The notes under the pieces: model-generated
The model's database searches: none
What the model was told of the DNA's origin: nothing
Seen by the model: the letters and a program-made list of their open reading frames with translations, nothing else
NCBI GenBank assembly: GCA_035275625.1
Contig: DATEMK010000482.1
Location: 1 to 6,158, forward strand
DNA length: 6,158 bases
DNA from: DATEMK01 sp035275625
GTDB lineage: Bacteria > Bacteroidota > Bacteroidia > AKYH767-A > OLB10
Direction: 5' to 3'
Part shown: piece by piece, positions 1 to 6,158 of the stretch
Layout: every line of letters begins with the position of its first letter
Numbering within the stretch: position 1 is the stretch's first letter
Position numbers and translations under genes: made by a program

Positions 1-1244
1 CACCGCTCAATACTACAACACATGATGCCTCTTCGGGACTATCTCCGGATGGCCACACACTGTTTGTTTTTAAAGGAGATATTAATAATGGCGACATCCT
101 CGTATCGGGACTGACCGCACAGGGTTGGAGCAAACCGGAAAGCGCAGGAAAAAATATTAACAGCGCATTTCACGAATCCTCCGCTTCACTTTCGCCTGAC
201 GGAAAGACACTTTATTTTGTAAGCGACCGCCAGGGAGGAATGGGGGGCCGGGATATTTATTTCAGTAAATGGATGGATAAGAAAAAAGCATGGGGCGAAG
301 CAGTGAATATCGGGCCATCCATAAATTCAGCGTATGATGAAGAAGGTGTGTGGATTCACCCTGATGGAAAAAATTTATATTTCTCCTCCCGCGGAAACGG
401 AAGTATGGGAGGCTATGATATTTTTTACAGCACTTTCGAAGATGGAAAATGGAATGCTCCCGTAAACCTTGGCTATCCCATTAACAGCGCTGACGATGAT
501 GTATTCGTGGAAATATCCGCCAGCGGACGCACGCTGTATTTTGCTTCGGTTAAAAAAGAAGGAAAGGGAGAAAAGGACATCTATGCTGCCACCTATCTTG
601 AAGAAACCAGCATAAAACCGGGTGTGGTACTTTATAAGGGACGTGTATTTGATGGAGAAACACACCTGCCGCTTCCGGCAACAATTGAACTCACGGACCT
701 TGATATAAACCAAAACATCGGAAAATTTAATACCGACCCTGCTTCAGGAAAATTTCTCGTGCCGTTGCCGGGAGGAAAAAATTATGGGGCAACTATAGAA
801 GCTGACAGGCACATGTTTTACTCCGACAATTTTAATATTCCGCACGCTCCGGCATATAAAGCGTACCAGAAAGACATTTACCTGCAGCCTGTAAAAGAGG
901 GAACCAGCTTTATTCTGAATAATATTTTCTTTGAAACGGCAAAATGGAATATAAAAGATCAATCCATCAATGAGTTGGAACGGCTATTTGATTTAATGAC
1001 TGCTAACCCGGCATTAAAGATTGAAATAAACGGGTTTACAGATAATATGGGAAATGATGAAGCCAACCAGTTACTTTCGGAAAACCGCGCAAAAGCGGTT
1101 GCGGATTATTTAAGGAAAAAAAATATTGATGAATCGCGTTTACAATTTCACGGCTACGGGGAATTAAGGCCTGTTGCAACCAATGAGACAACTGAAGGCA
1201 GAGCGTTGAACCGGAGAACGGAATTTAAGGTTCTGGAGAATTAA
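1..1244 (+). CDS. PD40 beta-propeller / OmpA-family protein (PorE-like architecture), 5'-truncated
   Basis: The reading frame is open from the window edge (first full codon 3-5) to a TAA at 1242-1244, giving 413 visible residues. The ATG at 240 is internal, because PD40 sequence continues upstream of it. PD40-type blades are marked by S/H-P-D-G motifs at visible residues 14-17, 64-67 and 119-122 and a degenerate SASG at 172-175, each followed by a hydrophobic T/N-L-Y/F-F strand. A carboxypeptidase-regulatory-like beta-sandwich covers about 209-279. An OmpA_C-like domain covers about 303-411. It keeps the peptidoglycan-binding pair Asp347 (in GFTD) and Arg362 (in SENRA), 15 residues apart as in Acinetobacter OmpA, and the closing NRR at 403-405. 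The protein probably sits in the periplasm, bound to peptidoglycan and linked to the outer membrane. The order matches PorE of the T9SS, which also has an N-terminal TPR region; any such region and the signal peptide would lie outside the window. Bacteroidota carry many paralogs of this type, so the family is secure and the PorE identity is not. Confidence 0.9.
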   Translation, partial: PLNTTTHDASSGLSPDGHTLFVFKGDINNGDILVSGLTAQGWSKPESAGKNINSAFHESSASLSPDGKTLYFVSDRQGGMGGRDIYFSKWMDKKKAWGEAVNIGPSINSAYDEEGVWIHPDGKNLYFSSRGNGSMGGYDIFYSTFEDGKWNAPVNLGYPINSADDDVFVEISASGRTLYFASVKKEGKGEKDIYAATYLEETSIKPGVVLYKGRVFDGETHLPLPATIELTDLDINQNIGKFNTDPASGKFLVPLPGGKNYGATIEADRHMFYSDNFNIPHAPAYKAYQKDIYLQPVKEGTSFILNNIFFETAKWNIKDQSINELERLFDLMTANPALKIEINGFTDNMGNDEANQLLSENRAKAVADYLRKKNIDESRLQFHGYGELRPVATNETTEGRALNRRTEFKVLEN

Positions 1245-1258
1245 AAATTATTTAATAT

Positions 1259-1361
1259 CCTTAAAAAGTTTATTTTTATATTCAGGTTCTTCATAGTCTT
1301 TGCATCCCGGTATTTACCGGGAGGAAGACCATGAAGGGACCGCAGAGTAAATTTTTTAAGG
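1259..1361. repeat. Nested inverted repeat in the convergent intergenic region (possible bidirectional terminator or REP/MITE-like element)
   Basis: This element fills most of the 137-nt gap between two converging genes. The outer arms are CCTTAAAAAGTTT (1259-1271) and AAATTTTTTAAGG (1349-1361), which pair over 13 positions with one G-T wobble. Inside lies an imperfect hairpin at 1288-1337: 1289-1294 pairs with 1331-1336, 1296-1300 with 1325-1329, and 1305-1311 with 1316-1322, closing on a 4-nt ATTT loop. That is 18 Watson-Crick pairs, one A-C mismatch and one asymmetric internal loop. Neither strand has a U-tract directly after the inner hairpin, so it is not a textbook intrinsic terminator, although its position suits termination or 3'-end protection for both genes. 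A dispersed palindromic repeat is the main alternative. The structure is read directly from the sequence; its function is inferred. Confidence 0.7.
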
Positions 1362-1381
1362 TTTTAATCTTCATTTTAGTT

Positions 1382-2959
1382 TTACCCGATAATTATTTTT
1401 TTGCGGTAATACTTCCCTGCATGAAATCCTTTCACAAAATAAATTCCCGGGGTGAGGGAAGAAACGTTGATGGTTAGTTGCTTTTCATTTGTTGCCTTTT
1501 TGGTTAAAACTTTTTGACCGTGTGCATCATAAATTTCTATTTCTCCGATTCTGAATTCTGCATTTTTAATTCTTAATTCTGTTGTGGCGGGAACCGGGTA
1601 AACTGTTATGTCTGTCCCTGTCTCCTGTTCATAAATAGCCGTTACAAAACATAGTGTGGTATCTGTACCTCCATTTCCGGTTACCGTTGCGGGGTTGCTG
1701 ACAGCACCGCCTGAAGAATTTAAAACAGCAGGAGTTGTTGTTACAGTGACGGGTACAGTTGTAATACTGGCAGGATTACTTTCATTGCAGCCACTATATC
1801 CGCTGCTGTCGGTTTTTACCAGGTATATTTTCGGAAAGAAACTCATGCCGGTTCCTGCGAGCACATATCCTCCGTCTGTTGTCTGCCTGGCGAAACAGCC
1901 GAAATCACTGGTTGTTGAACCGAATGTCCGGGACCAGATCAAATTTCCCGAGTCATCGGTTTTGAGCAGGTAGTAGTCATAATATCCTCCACCGAAACTT
2001 TCACTCGTTCCGGCAATCATAATTCCTCCGCCTGCAGTCAGCTGAACGGAATAACCCCAATCATACAATGCTCCGCCAAAGGTTTTTGACCAGAGTAAAC
2101 TGCCAGCGCTGTCTGTTCTGAGTAAATAAACATCCCAACCACCCGAACCAAAACTATTTGTGAGTCCTCCAATCACATATCCCCCATCCGCTGTTTGCTG
2201 AATGGAGTGTCCTTCTTCGGAGTATATTCCGCCAAAGGTTTTTAACCAGAGTAAATTTCCAGCCGAATCTGTTTTAACAAGGGAAACATCACGGTAGCCT
2301 ATAGAATCCGTTGTTTGTGCGCCCGTGAGGATATAGCCCCCGTCAGCTGTCTGCTGAACGTCAAAGCCCATAAAACCGCCAAATGTCCCTCCAAAAGCTT
2401 TTGTCCAGGTTAGATTTCCAATGGCATCAGTCTTAACAAGGTATGCATACCAGCCGTTTCCGAAACTCCGGGTGCGTCCTGCAATCACATATCCCCCGTC
2501 TGTTGTTTGCCGTACTTCAGCGCCATAATCATTAAGCGTACCCCCGAAAGTTTTTGACCAGAGCAGGTTTCCGTTAGCATCAGTCCTGAGTAAATAAACA
2601 TCAATGCCGCCTGCACCAAAGCTATCAGTATGCCCTGTAATCACATATCCCCCGTCATTTGTCTGCTGAACGGAATAGGGATCTGAGAGGACTGCACTCC
2701 CATCATAACCTGCTCCGCCAAAGGTTTTGGACCACTGTAAATTTCCATATGCATCTGTCTTAAGCAAATAAATATCATAATTACCCGCACCAAAGCTATT
2801 GGTGGTTCCAACAATCACGTATCCCCCGTCTGTAGTTTGCTGAACAGAATAACCTATATCATATACTGCGCCTCCATAAATTTTCTGAAAAGTGATTTGT
2901 GCTGAAGAATCTATTGAAGCAATTAACAGGAAAGCCAAAATAGGTAATTGCTTTTTCAT
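1382..2959 (-). CDS. Secreted seven-repeat beta-propeller protein with T9SS type A sorting domain
   Basis: This complete gene encodes 525 residues from the ATG at 2957-2959. I chose that start because the product opens with MKK, a hydrophobic stretch and SSA|Q, a good signal peptide with cleavage near residue 20. The frame is open back to a TTG at 2984-2986, but that would add nine residues before the signal peptide and overlap the upstream gene's stop. Residues 22-389 form seven repeats of about 50 residues, built on WSKTFGG, a D-G-G-Y-V-I strand, a G-T-x-S-F-G turn and a Y-L-x-K-T-D-x-x-G-N strand. They resemble SBBP-type propeller repeats. A Thr/Val-rich linker follows (about 395-445). The C-terminus (about 450-525) is a T9SS type A sorting domain with YPVPAT, IYDAHGQKV and LTPGIYFVK motifs, so the protein should cross the outer membrane and be released or anchored at the surface. 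No catalytic motif is evident. The gene starts 16 nt after the upstream cargo gene's stop, without a Shine-Dalgarno sequence, as is usual in Bacteroidota. Confidence 0.9.
   Translation of the reverse strand: MKKQLPILAFLLIASIDSSAQITFQKIYGGAVYDIGYSVQQTTDGGYVIVGTTNSFGAGNYDIYLLKTDAYGNLQWSKTFGGAGYDGSAVLSDPYSVQQTNDGGYVITGHTDSFGAGGIDVYLLRTDANGNLLWSKTFGGTLNDYGAEVRQTTDGGYVIAGRTRSFGNGWYAYLVKTDAIGNLTWTKAFGGTFGGFMGFDVQQTADGGYILTGAQTTDSIGYRDVSLVKTDSAGNLLWLKTFGGIYSEEGHSIQQTADGGYVIGGLTNSFGSGGWDVYLLRTDSAGSLLWSKTFGGALYDWGYSVQLTAGGGIMIAGTSESFGGGYYDYYLLKTDDSGNLIWSRTFGSTTSDFGCFARQTTDGGYVLAGTGMSFFPKIYLVKTDSSGYSGCNESNPASITTVPVTVTTTPAVLNSSGGAVSNPATVTGNGGTDTTLCFVTAIYEQETGTDITVYPVPATTELRIKNAEFRIGEIEIYDAHGQKVLTKKATNEKQLTINVSSLTPGIYFVKGFHAGKYYRKKIIIG
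1385..1612 (-). other. T9SS type A C-terminal sorting domain of the propeller protein
   Basis: The last 76 or so codons of the gene encode the Por-type sorting domain. It opens with VYPVPAT, where the common YPNPA has Val in place of Asn, continues through IYDAHGQKVL and INVSSLTPGIYFVK, and ends in a basic-hydrophobic strand (YYRKKIIIG). This C-terminal signal is recognised at the outer membrane by the T9SS translocon and is usually removed by the PorU sortase, with attachment to a surface lipopolysaccharide. Family behaviour is established; processing here is inferred. Confidence 0.88.
1547..1581. repeat. Heptanucleotide tandem repeat within a sorting-domain coding region
   Basis: Five consecutive 7-nt units starting at 1547, 1554, 1561, 1568 and 1575 approximate AATTCTG. 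The third (CATTTTT) is the most diverged. The repeat lies inside the minus-strand propeller gene, where it encodes the stretch ELRIKNAEFRI (residues 461-471) near the start of the T9SS sorting domain. Because 7 is not a multiple of 3, successive units are read in all three frames, and any one-unit change would shift the frame. Confidence 0.65.
1793..2896 (-). repeat. Seven tandem propeller repeats in the coding sequence
   Basis: These are seven consecutive repeats of roughly 46-57 residues (residues 22-389). The W-x-K-T/A-F-G-G signature recurs at residues 76-82, 134-140, 185-191, 238-244 and 290-296, with a variant (WSRTFGS) at 342-348 and the first partial copy (FQKIYGG) at 24-30, right after the signal peptide. 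The seventh repeat ends at KTDSSGY without the Trp strand. The lone N-terminal strand could therefore complete the last blade, the usual closure of a circular propeller. The copies also resemble each other at DNA level: 2075-2099 and 2231-2255 differ at one position in 25. Confidence 0.85.
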
Positions 2960-2975
2960 GCCATTTGAATTTAGT

Positions 2976-5900
2976 TTACTCCACAATCATTTTTACCATC
3001 CCATTTTCCATTCCGCCTGATATTAGTTTTATAAAATAGATGCCGGGAGGCAGGTTTTTTCTTTCAATTTCAAGAGTATATTGCCGAGGCTTTGAAATAA
3101 CACGTACTTGTTTTCCCATCACATTATAAATGGATATTTCACTTGCATCCAGGTCTGTTTCTGCAGGTATTGTTAACGTAGCAGCGGATGTAAACGGATT
3201 CGGATATAATTGCAGCTCAACTTTTGCATCATCCGCCAGGCGGTTACAGTTATTGATAATAACGGCTTTGGAAAAATACGCTGAATTGTTACATACATTT
3301 TGAGCACGTACTTTTATGTTGCCTGTAGCTGCCGTCCCCCCGAAGTTGACATTGATTGAATTGGTTCCCTGGCCGCCCGCAATTGTTGAGCCCGTCATCA
3401 CCGTCCAGTTATACGTGGCTGCACCGGAGATTACCGGGGTAGTATAGTTAACCTGTAGTGCGCTGTCGCATACTGTTGCCGGTCCGGTGATTGCCGTGGG
3501 AGCAGCCGGTTTTGAATAAACACTGAGGCTTTTTTCTGCACTGCTGTTGCATAATGAATTTGTTTTAACATATACCTTGCCGTTGAGTCCATTGGTAAAA
3601 CTGACAGTTATCGAAGTAGCCCCGGTGGTGTATGGTAATGAAGAGCCGTATATTAATGCTCCCGGAACAGTAGTCCGCCACGTGTAGGATACTGCATCTG
3701 CAACAGGAGCAATGGAATAAGTTCTGCTGGTATTACAATTCGCATAAACAGAACCGGTGATTGTACCGGGAGTAGCAGGAGGACCATTATTGATTCTTAA
3801 TTTGCGCACACCGCTGGTACCTGTGCAATTCACTGCCCTTACTCTTAATGTATCACCGGTAAAAGTGGAATCAAACTGCAGCACTACGACCGTATCAGGA
3901 GTCTGCAATGTAGCTGCAGAGCCATTGACTTTAGCACCCTGGGGCGGATTCCAGGTGTAATATTCTGCATTCGGAACTTTTTTTATGGAATAAATCCAGC
4001 TTTGCCTGCATGCATTGGTTGAACCTGTTATAACTCCCGGTGTGGAAACAGCAGTACGCAGCACAATGGACTTACAGCTTGCAGTTCCTGCACCGCAGAT
4101 TGCATTGCTTCCCGTCACGCAAATATCACCTGCTGAAGCATTGGACGAAAAGCTAACGGTAATGGAATTAGTGCCTTGCCCGTTTGTAATTGTAGCCCCG
4201 GCTGGTAATGTCCAGTTAAAGGTAACACCTGCCTGCGGGGTTACACTGTAAACATTTCCTGTGGATGGTCTGCAAAAACCGGTGTTGCCTGTAATGGCAG
4301 ATAATACAGGACTTTTATTTGCCGTCACACTTATAGCATTTGAAACAACTGTTCCGCAGTAATTGGTAACCTCGCACACATAGGTTCCTGTTTCATAGGC
4401 ACTTTGACCGTTGCTGTATCCATAGAAAATTACTACTCCGTTTCTTTTCCATGTTGTGTACACATTCCCGCTTCCCGAAATTGTGGCGATAAGGTTTACG
4501 TAACTGTTACAAAACGTGGTGGGCCCATTGGCAGCAAGTGATACAGTTGCCAGTGTATAAGCGTTAATTACCCTGGCAGCAGTAGTATATGTTCCGCAGG
4601 TTGCTGTAACTGCACACGTATATGAACCGGCAGAAGTAACATTGTAAGTAACGGAGGTAGCCCCGGATATGTTTGCACCGTTTTTCTTCCATTGATAAGT
4701 GTATCCGGGAGTTGGTATATAATCATAAGGAAAAGACTGGCTGCTCTTTATTGAAAGCAAAATATTTCCTCCTGCACAAATTGCAGTTGATGACGTTGCA
4801 ATATAAAATCCTGTTACCGATGTGGCTTTGTTCACCGTAAAGTTGTTACTATAAGCAAGAGCACATCCGGCAGCAGAAGCCTTTACACGGTAACTACCTG
4901 AATCTGTCGCCTGGTAACTCAACTGGGTTGCTCCCGGAATATTTACTCCATTTCGTTGCCAGTGATAAGTGGTAGCATAGTAATTAGGAGTGGCATTCAG
5001 CTGAACATATCCATTCGGACAAAAGGTGAGCGGAGTATTATAAGTTACCGTAGCGCCAACGGCAGAACTAACGAAAACTAACCTGTTATCGGATGTAACG
5101 GTACCGCAGGGCGTGTTTTCAACTACTGAATGCCATCCCACGCTGGATGAAGTATAAGATGATGCTGTAGCTCCCGGCACAAGCGATCCATTTAAATACC
5201 ATTGATAAGTGATACCCGCACCTGTGTTTGCCTGGAAGGTAACCGTCTTACCCTGGCATATAGTAATGGTGGAAGCCGGAGTGATGGTAGCAGTGCAGGG
5301 ATTTACACAATCAATCCGCATATTCTTGATGGTAGGACCTGCACCCGAATGGGCATCAAACAGCAGCAGGTAAGTAGTGTTAGCTGTAAGCGGTCCAAAT
5401 GCAACTCCCTGGGGATGATGTGTAACCACACCTGCACAATTCCAGCCCGATGAGTCGCAGCTGCCCATTGGCTTGTAATAAAAAGCAATTCCATTTCCTG
5501 TATAGTATGAACCGTTGTAATTAGTAAGAAGGTACATCCCGCTTTGAGCGGGTGTGAAGCGATAAACTGCTTCTTTGGCGGAGTTATTGGATGCTGACGG
5601 ACAATTCATAGTCCAGTTACCGGAATTATTATCTATGACGTTATGCGAAAAACTGAATGTTGATCCGCAGGTGAGCACAGGTGCATTGGCACAATCAATA
5701 CTTGAGCGGAAGGTGATTTTTGCATTGTCCGAGTAAATGGTTCCGCAGGCAGACCGGAGATAAACATCATAAAGTATATAAGGTGACAAACCCGTAATGG
5801 TATAAGGAGAAGTAACATTTGCCACCATGGTTCCGTTGCCCGATGTGGCGGTGCCGGGTGTGAATCCCGCAGGGCCGTATTCAAGAACAACGGGATTGGG

Positions 5901-6158
5901 ACATGCGCAATCGAAATTTAATACTGCACTGGTTGTTTGAACATCGGATACGGAAATATTTTTTACATTTCCGCAGGTAATAGTAATAGCTGCATTTCCA
6001 ATGACATTAGAATCCCATGGAAATACTATTATGTTATAATCATCGCCTCCTGTTAAATTAGTAAGTGTAAAATTCATGGGCTCCCAGGGATTATTGTAAC
6101 TAGCCGGGAACTGATATCCATTTAAATTACAGGTATCATTTGATTTCTTCCACAGAGG
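2976..6158 (-). CDS. Large multi-domain FN3 / PPC-like / Ig-like / PKD-like T9SS cargo protein, 5'-truncated
   Basis: The frame is open from the right edge (first codon 6156-6158) to the TAA at 2976-2978, giving 1060 visible residues. The ATG at 6075-6077 is not the start, because 27 open, domain-like codons precede it. Visible residues 1-62 are the tail of a beta domain. Next come an FN3 domain (63-153, with the LEYGPAGF and TGLSPYILYDVYLRS pattern), a PPC-like beta-sandwich (155-287) and four Ig-like modules (289-365, 366-445, 446-535, 536-615) centred on Trp320, 400, 490 and 570. Four PKD-like modules follow (616-704, 705-793, 794-885, 886-971), each with an ITG start and a core Trp (649, 736, 827, 918). 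A T9SS type A sorting domain closes the protein (about 980-1060). Each Ig/PKD module has two cysteines 50-62 residues apart. No protease, glycosidase or other catalytic domain is visible, though one could lie upstream of the edge. A long adhesin-like surface or secreted protein is the best reading. It probably shares an operon with the propeller gene 16 nt downstream. Confidence 0.9.
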   Translation of the reverse strand, partial: PLWKKSNDTCNLNGYQFPASYNNPWEPMNFTLTNLTGGDDYNIIVFPWDSNVIGNAAITITCGNVKNISVSDVQTTSAVLNFDCACPNPVVLEYGPAGFTPGTATSGNGTMVANVTSPYTITGLSPYILYDVYLRSACGTIYSDNAKITFRSSIDCANAPVLTCGSTFSFSHNVIDNNSGNWTMNCPSASNNSAKEAVYRFTPAQSGMYLLTNYNGSYYTGNGIAFYYKPMGSCDSSGWNCAGVVTHHPQGVAFGPLTANTTYLLLFDAHSGAGPTIKNMRIDCVNPCTATITPASTITICQGKTVTFQANTGAGITYQWYLNGSLVPGATASSYTSSSVGWHSVVENTPCGTVTSDNRLVFVSSAVGATVTYNTPLTFCPNGYVQLNATPNYYATTYHWQRNGVNIPGATQLSYQATDSGSYRVKASAAGCALAYSNNFTVNKATSVTGFYIATSSTAICAGGNILLSIKSSQSFPYDYIPTPGYTYQWKKNGANISGATSVTYNVTSAGSYTCAVTATCGTYTTAARVINAYTLATVSLAANGPTTFCNSYVNLIATISGSGNVYTTWKRNGVVIFYGYSNGQSAYETGTYVCEVTNYCGTVVSNAISVTANKSPVLSAITGNTGFCRPSTGNVYSVTPQAGVTFNWTLPAGATITNGQGTNSITVSFSSNASAGDICVTGSNAICGAGTASCKSIVLRTAVSTPGVITGSTNACRQSWIYSIKKVPNAEYYTWNPPQGAKVNGSAATLQTPDTVVVLQFDSTFTGDTLRVRAVNCTGTSGVRKLRINNGPPATPGTITGSVYANCNTSRTYSIAPVADAVSYTWRTTVPGALIYGSSLPYTTGATSITVSFTNGLNGKVYVKTNSLCNSSAEKSLSVYSKPAAPTAITGPATVCDSALQVNYTTPVISGAATYNWTVMTGSTIAGGQGTNSINVNFGGTAATGNIKVRAQNVCNNSAYFSKAVIINNCNRLADDAKVELQLYPNPFTSAATLTIPAETDLDASEISIYNVMGKQVRVISKPRQYTLEIERKNLPPGIYFIKLISGGMENGMVKMIVE
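2979..3218 (-). other. T9SS type A C-terminal sorting domain of the large cargo protein
   Basis: The final 80 or so codons carry the canonical LYPNPF entry motif, ISIYNVMGKQV, and KNLPPGIYFIKL, ending in the strand GMVKMIVE. All hallmarks of the type A sorting domain are present and intact. The protein should therefore be exported through the T9SS if a signal peptide exists beyond the window edge. Confidence 0.9.
3246..4313 (-). repeat. Four tandem PKD-like modules
   Basis: There are four modules of about 86-92 residues. Each has an ITG-x-x-x-x-C start, a Y-S/T strand, a Y/F-x-W segment with a following G-A/S, and an S-I-x-V-x-F-type strand. The GQGTNSI motif is kept in the first and fourth. 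Cysteines pair at visible residues 629/688, 717/778, 808/870 and 897/956. Runs of this kind are frequent just before the sorting domain in large Bacteroidota surface proteins and probably act as a stalk. Confidence 0.75.
4314..5294 (-). repeat. Four tandem Ig-like modules
   Basis: There are four modules of about 77-90 residues. The first three carry Y-x-W-x-x-N-G, then I/V-x-G-A-T and a Y strand, then an S-x-G-S/W-Y/H strand. The fourth keeps TTWKRNG but has lost the GAT segment. Each has a Cys near its start and another near its end (visible residues 301/351, 380/432, 461/521, 550/601). The pairs lie outside the classic B/F strand disulfide positions, so a different disulfide geometry is likely. 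Confidence 0.75.
5298..5696 (-). other. PPC-like beta-sandwich domain region
   Basis: Visible residues 155-287 begin with a C-A-N-A-P-V-L-T-C-G segment. A central EAVYRFTPAQSGMYLL strand pair follows, then paired cysteines around SCDSSGWNC, a LTANTTYLLLFDA strand, and a closing MRIDC. This resembles the prepeptidase C-terminal-like domains common in T9SS cargo, which bind ligands or pack against neighbouring domains. The assignment rests on pattern alone. Confidence 0.6.
5700..5972 (-). other. Fibronectin type III domain region
   Basis: Visible residues 63-153 of the large cargo protein fit an FN3 fold. The start VSDVQTTSAVLNFDC is the A/B strand pattern, LEYGPAGFTPG is the C strand and turn, and ITGLSPYILYDVYLRSAC is the L-x-P-x-x-x-Y-x-V-x-V/L-R pattern of strands E-F. 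Such domains often act as spacers or adhesive modules in secreted Bacteroidota proteins. Confidence 0.75.

Noticed and set aside
375..962. Minus-strand open frames opposite the OmpA-family gene (375-713, 744-962)
   Set aside because: They lie antisense to well-supported PD40 and OmpA coding sequence, and their products show no recognisable domain.
240..1244. ATG at 240 as the start of the OmpA-family gene
   Set aside because: The same frame is open to the window edge and encodes two further PD40 motifs (visible residues 14-17 and 64-67), so the ATG is internal and the gene is 5'-truncated.
1289..1357. Classic intrinsic terminator made of the inner hairpin plus the T-run at 1352-1357
   Set aside because: The T-run starts 15 nt after the stem and itself pairs with the outer left arm, so the canonical stem-then-U-tract layout is absent. 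Termination remains possible but is not claimed as such.
1656..1973. Plus-strand open frame of 105 codons opposite the propeller gene
   Set aside because: It is the antisense of the repeat and linker coding region; its Val/Thr/Pro-rich composition mirrors the real gene.
2957..2986. TTG at 2984-2986 as the start of the propeller gene
   Set aside because: It would overlap the upstream stop codon and place nine polar residues before a clean MKK signal peptide. The ATG at 2957-2959 is the better start.
3757..5453. Plus-strand open frames opposite the large cargo gene (3757-3960, 4015-4251, 5202-5453)
   Set aside because: They are short antisense shadows of PKD-like, Ig-like and PPC-like modules with no independent coding evidence.
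5303..5890. Alternative-frame minus-strand open frames (5303-5494, 5633-5890)
   Set aside because: They overlap the continuous frame of the large cargo gene out of phase and encode no recognisable domain.
2976..6077. ATG at 6075-6077 as the start of the large cargo gene
   Set aside because: The frame stays open for 27 more codons to the edge, the upstream residues continue a beta domain, and no signal peptide follows the ATG.

Overview
The window looks like Bacteroidota (Bacteroidetes) DNA. Two of its three genes end in type A C-terminal sorting domains of the type IX secretion system (T9SS), a system confined to that phylum. The third has the PD40 / carboxypeptidase-regulatory-like / OmpA_C order seen in PorE-type proteins. 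Genus cannot be told from the sequence. The window holds parts of three genes and one structured intergenic region. I see no tRNA, rRNA, CRISPR array or transposase gene.

Layout. From the left edge to 1244 (+) is the 3' part of a gene for a periplasmic or outer-membrane-associated protein: PD40 beta-propeller repeats, a small beta-sandwich and a peptidoglycan-binding OmpA domain. Its 5' end lies outside the window. From 1245 to 1381 is a 137-nt gap between convergent genes, mostly filled by a nested inverted repeat (1259-1361). From 1382 to 2959 (-) is a complete gene for a secreted protein of about 525 residues: signal peptide, seven repeats that fit a seven-bladed beta-propeller, a linker and a T9SS sorting domain. 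From 2976 to the right edge (-) is a very long gene, open across the edge and so 5'-truncated. It encodes a modular surface or secreted protein: FN3, a PPC-like domain, four Ig-like modules, four PKD-like modules and a T9SS sorting domain.

How they fit together. The two minus-strand genes are 16 nt apart in the same direction and are probably co-transcribed, giving two T9SS cargo proteins from one operon. Neither shows a recognisable catalytic domain, so adhesion, surface-layer or matrix roles are more likely than enzymatic ones; this is inference. The OmpA-family gene runs the other way and is a separate transcription unit. Its architecture matches a T9SS-associated protein, but a functional link to the two cargo genes is not shown.

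Nothing here is clearly a new molecular system. The most interesting non-coding signal is the 103-nt nested palindrome between the convergent genes. The most interesting coding signals are the seven-fold repeat of the middle protein, a 7-nt tandem repeat inside its sorting domain, and the regular cysteine pair in every module of the long protein.
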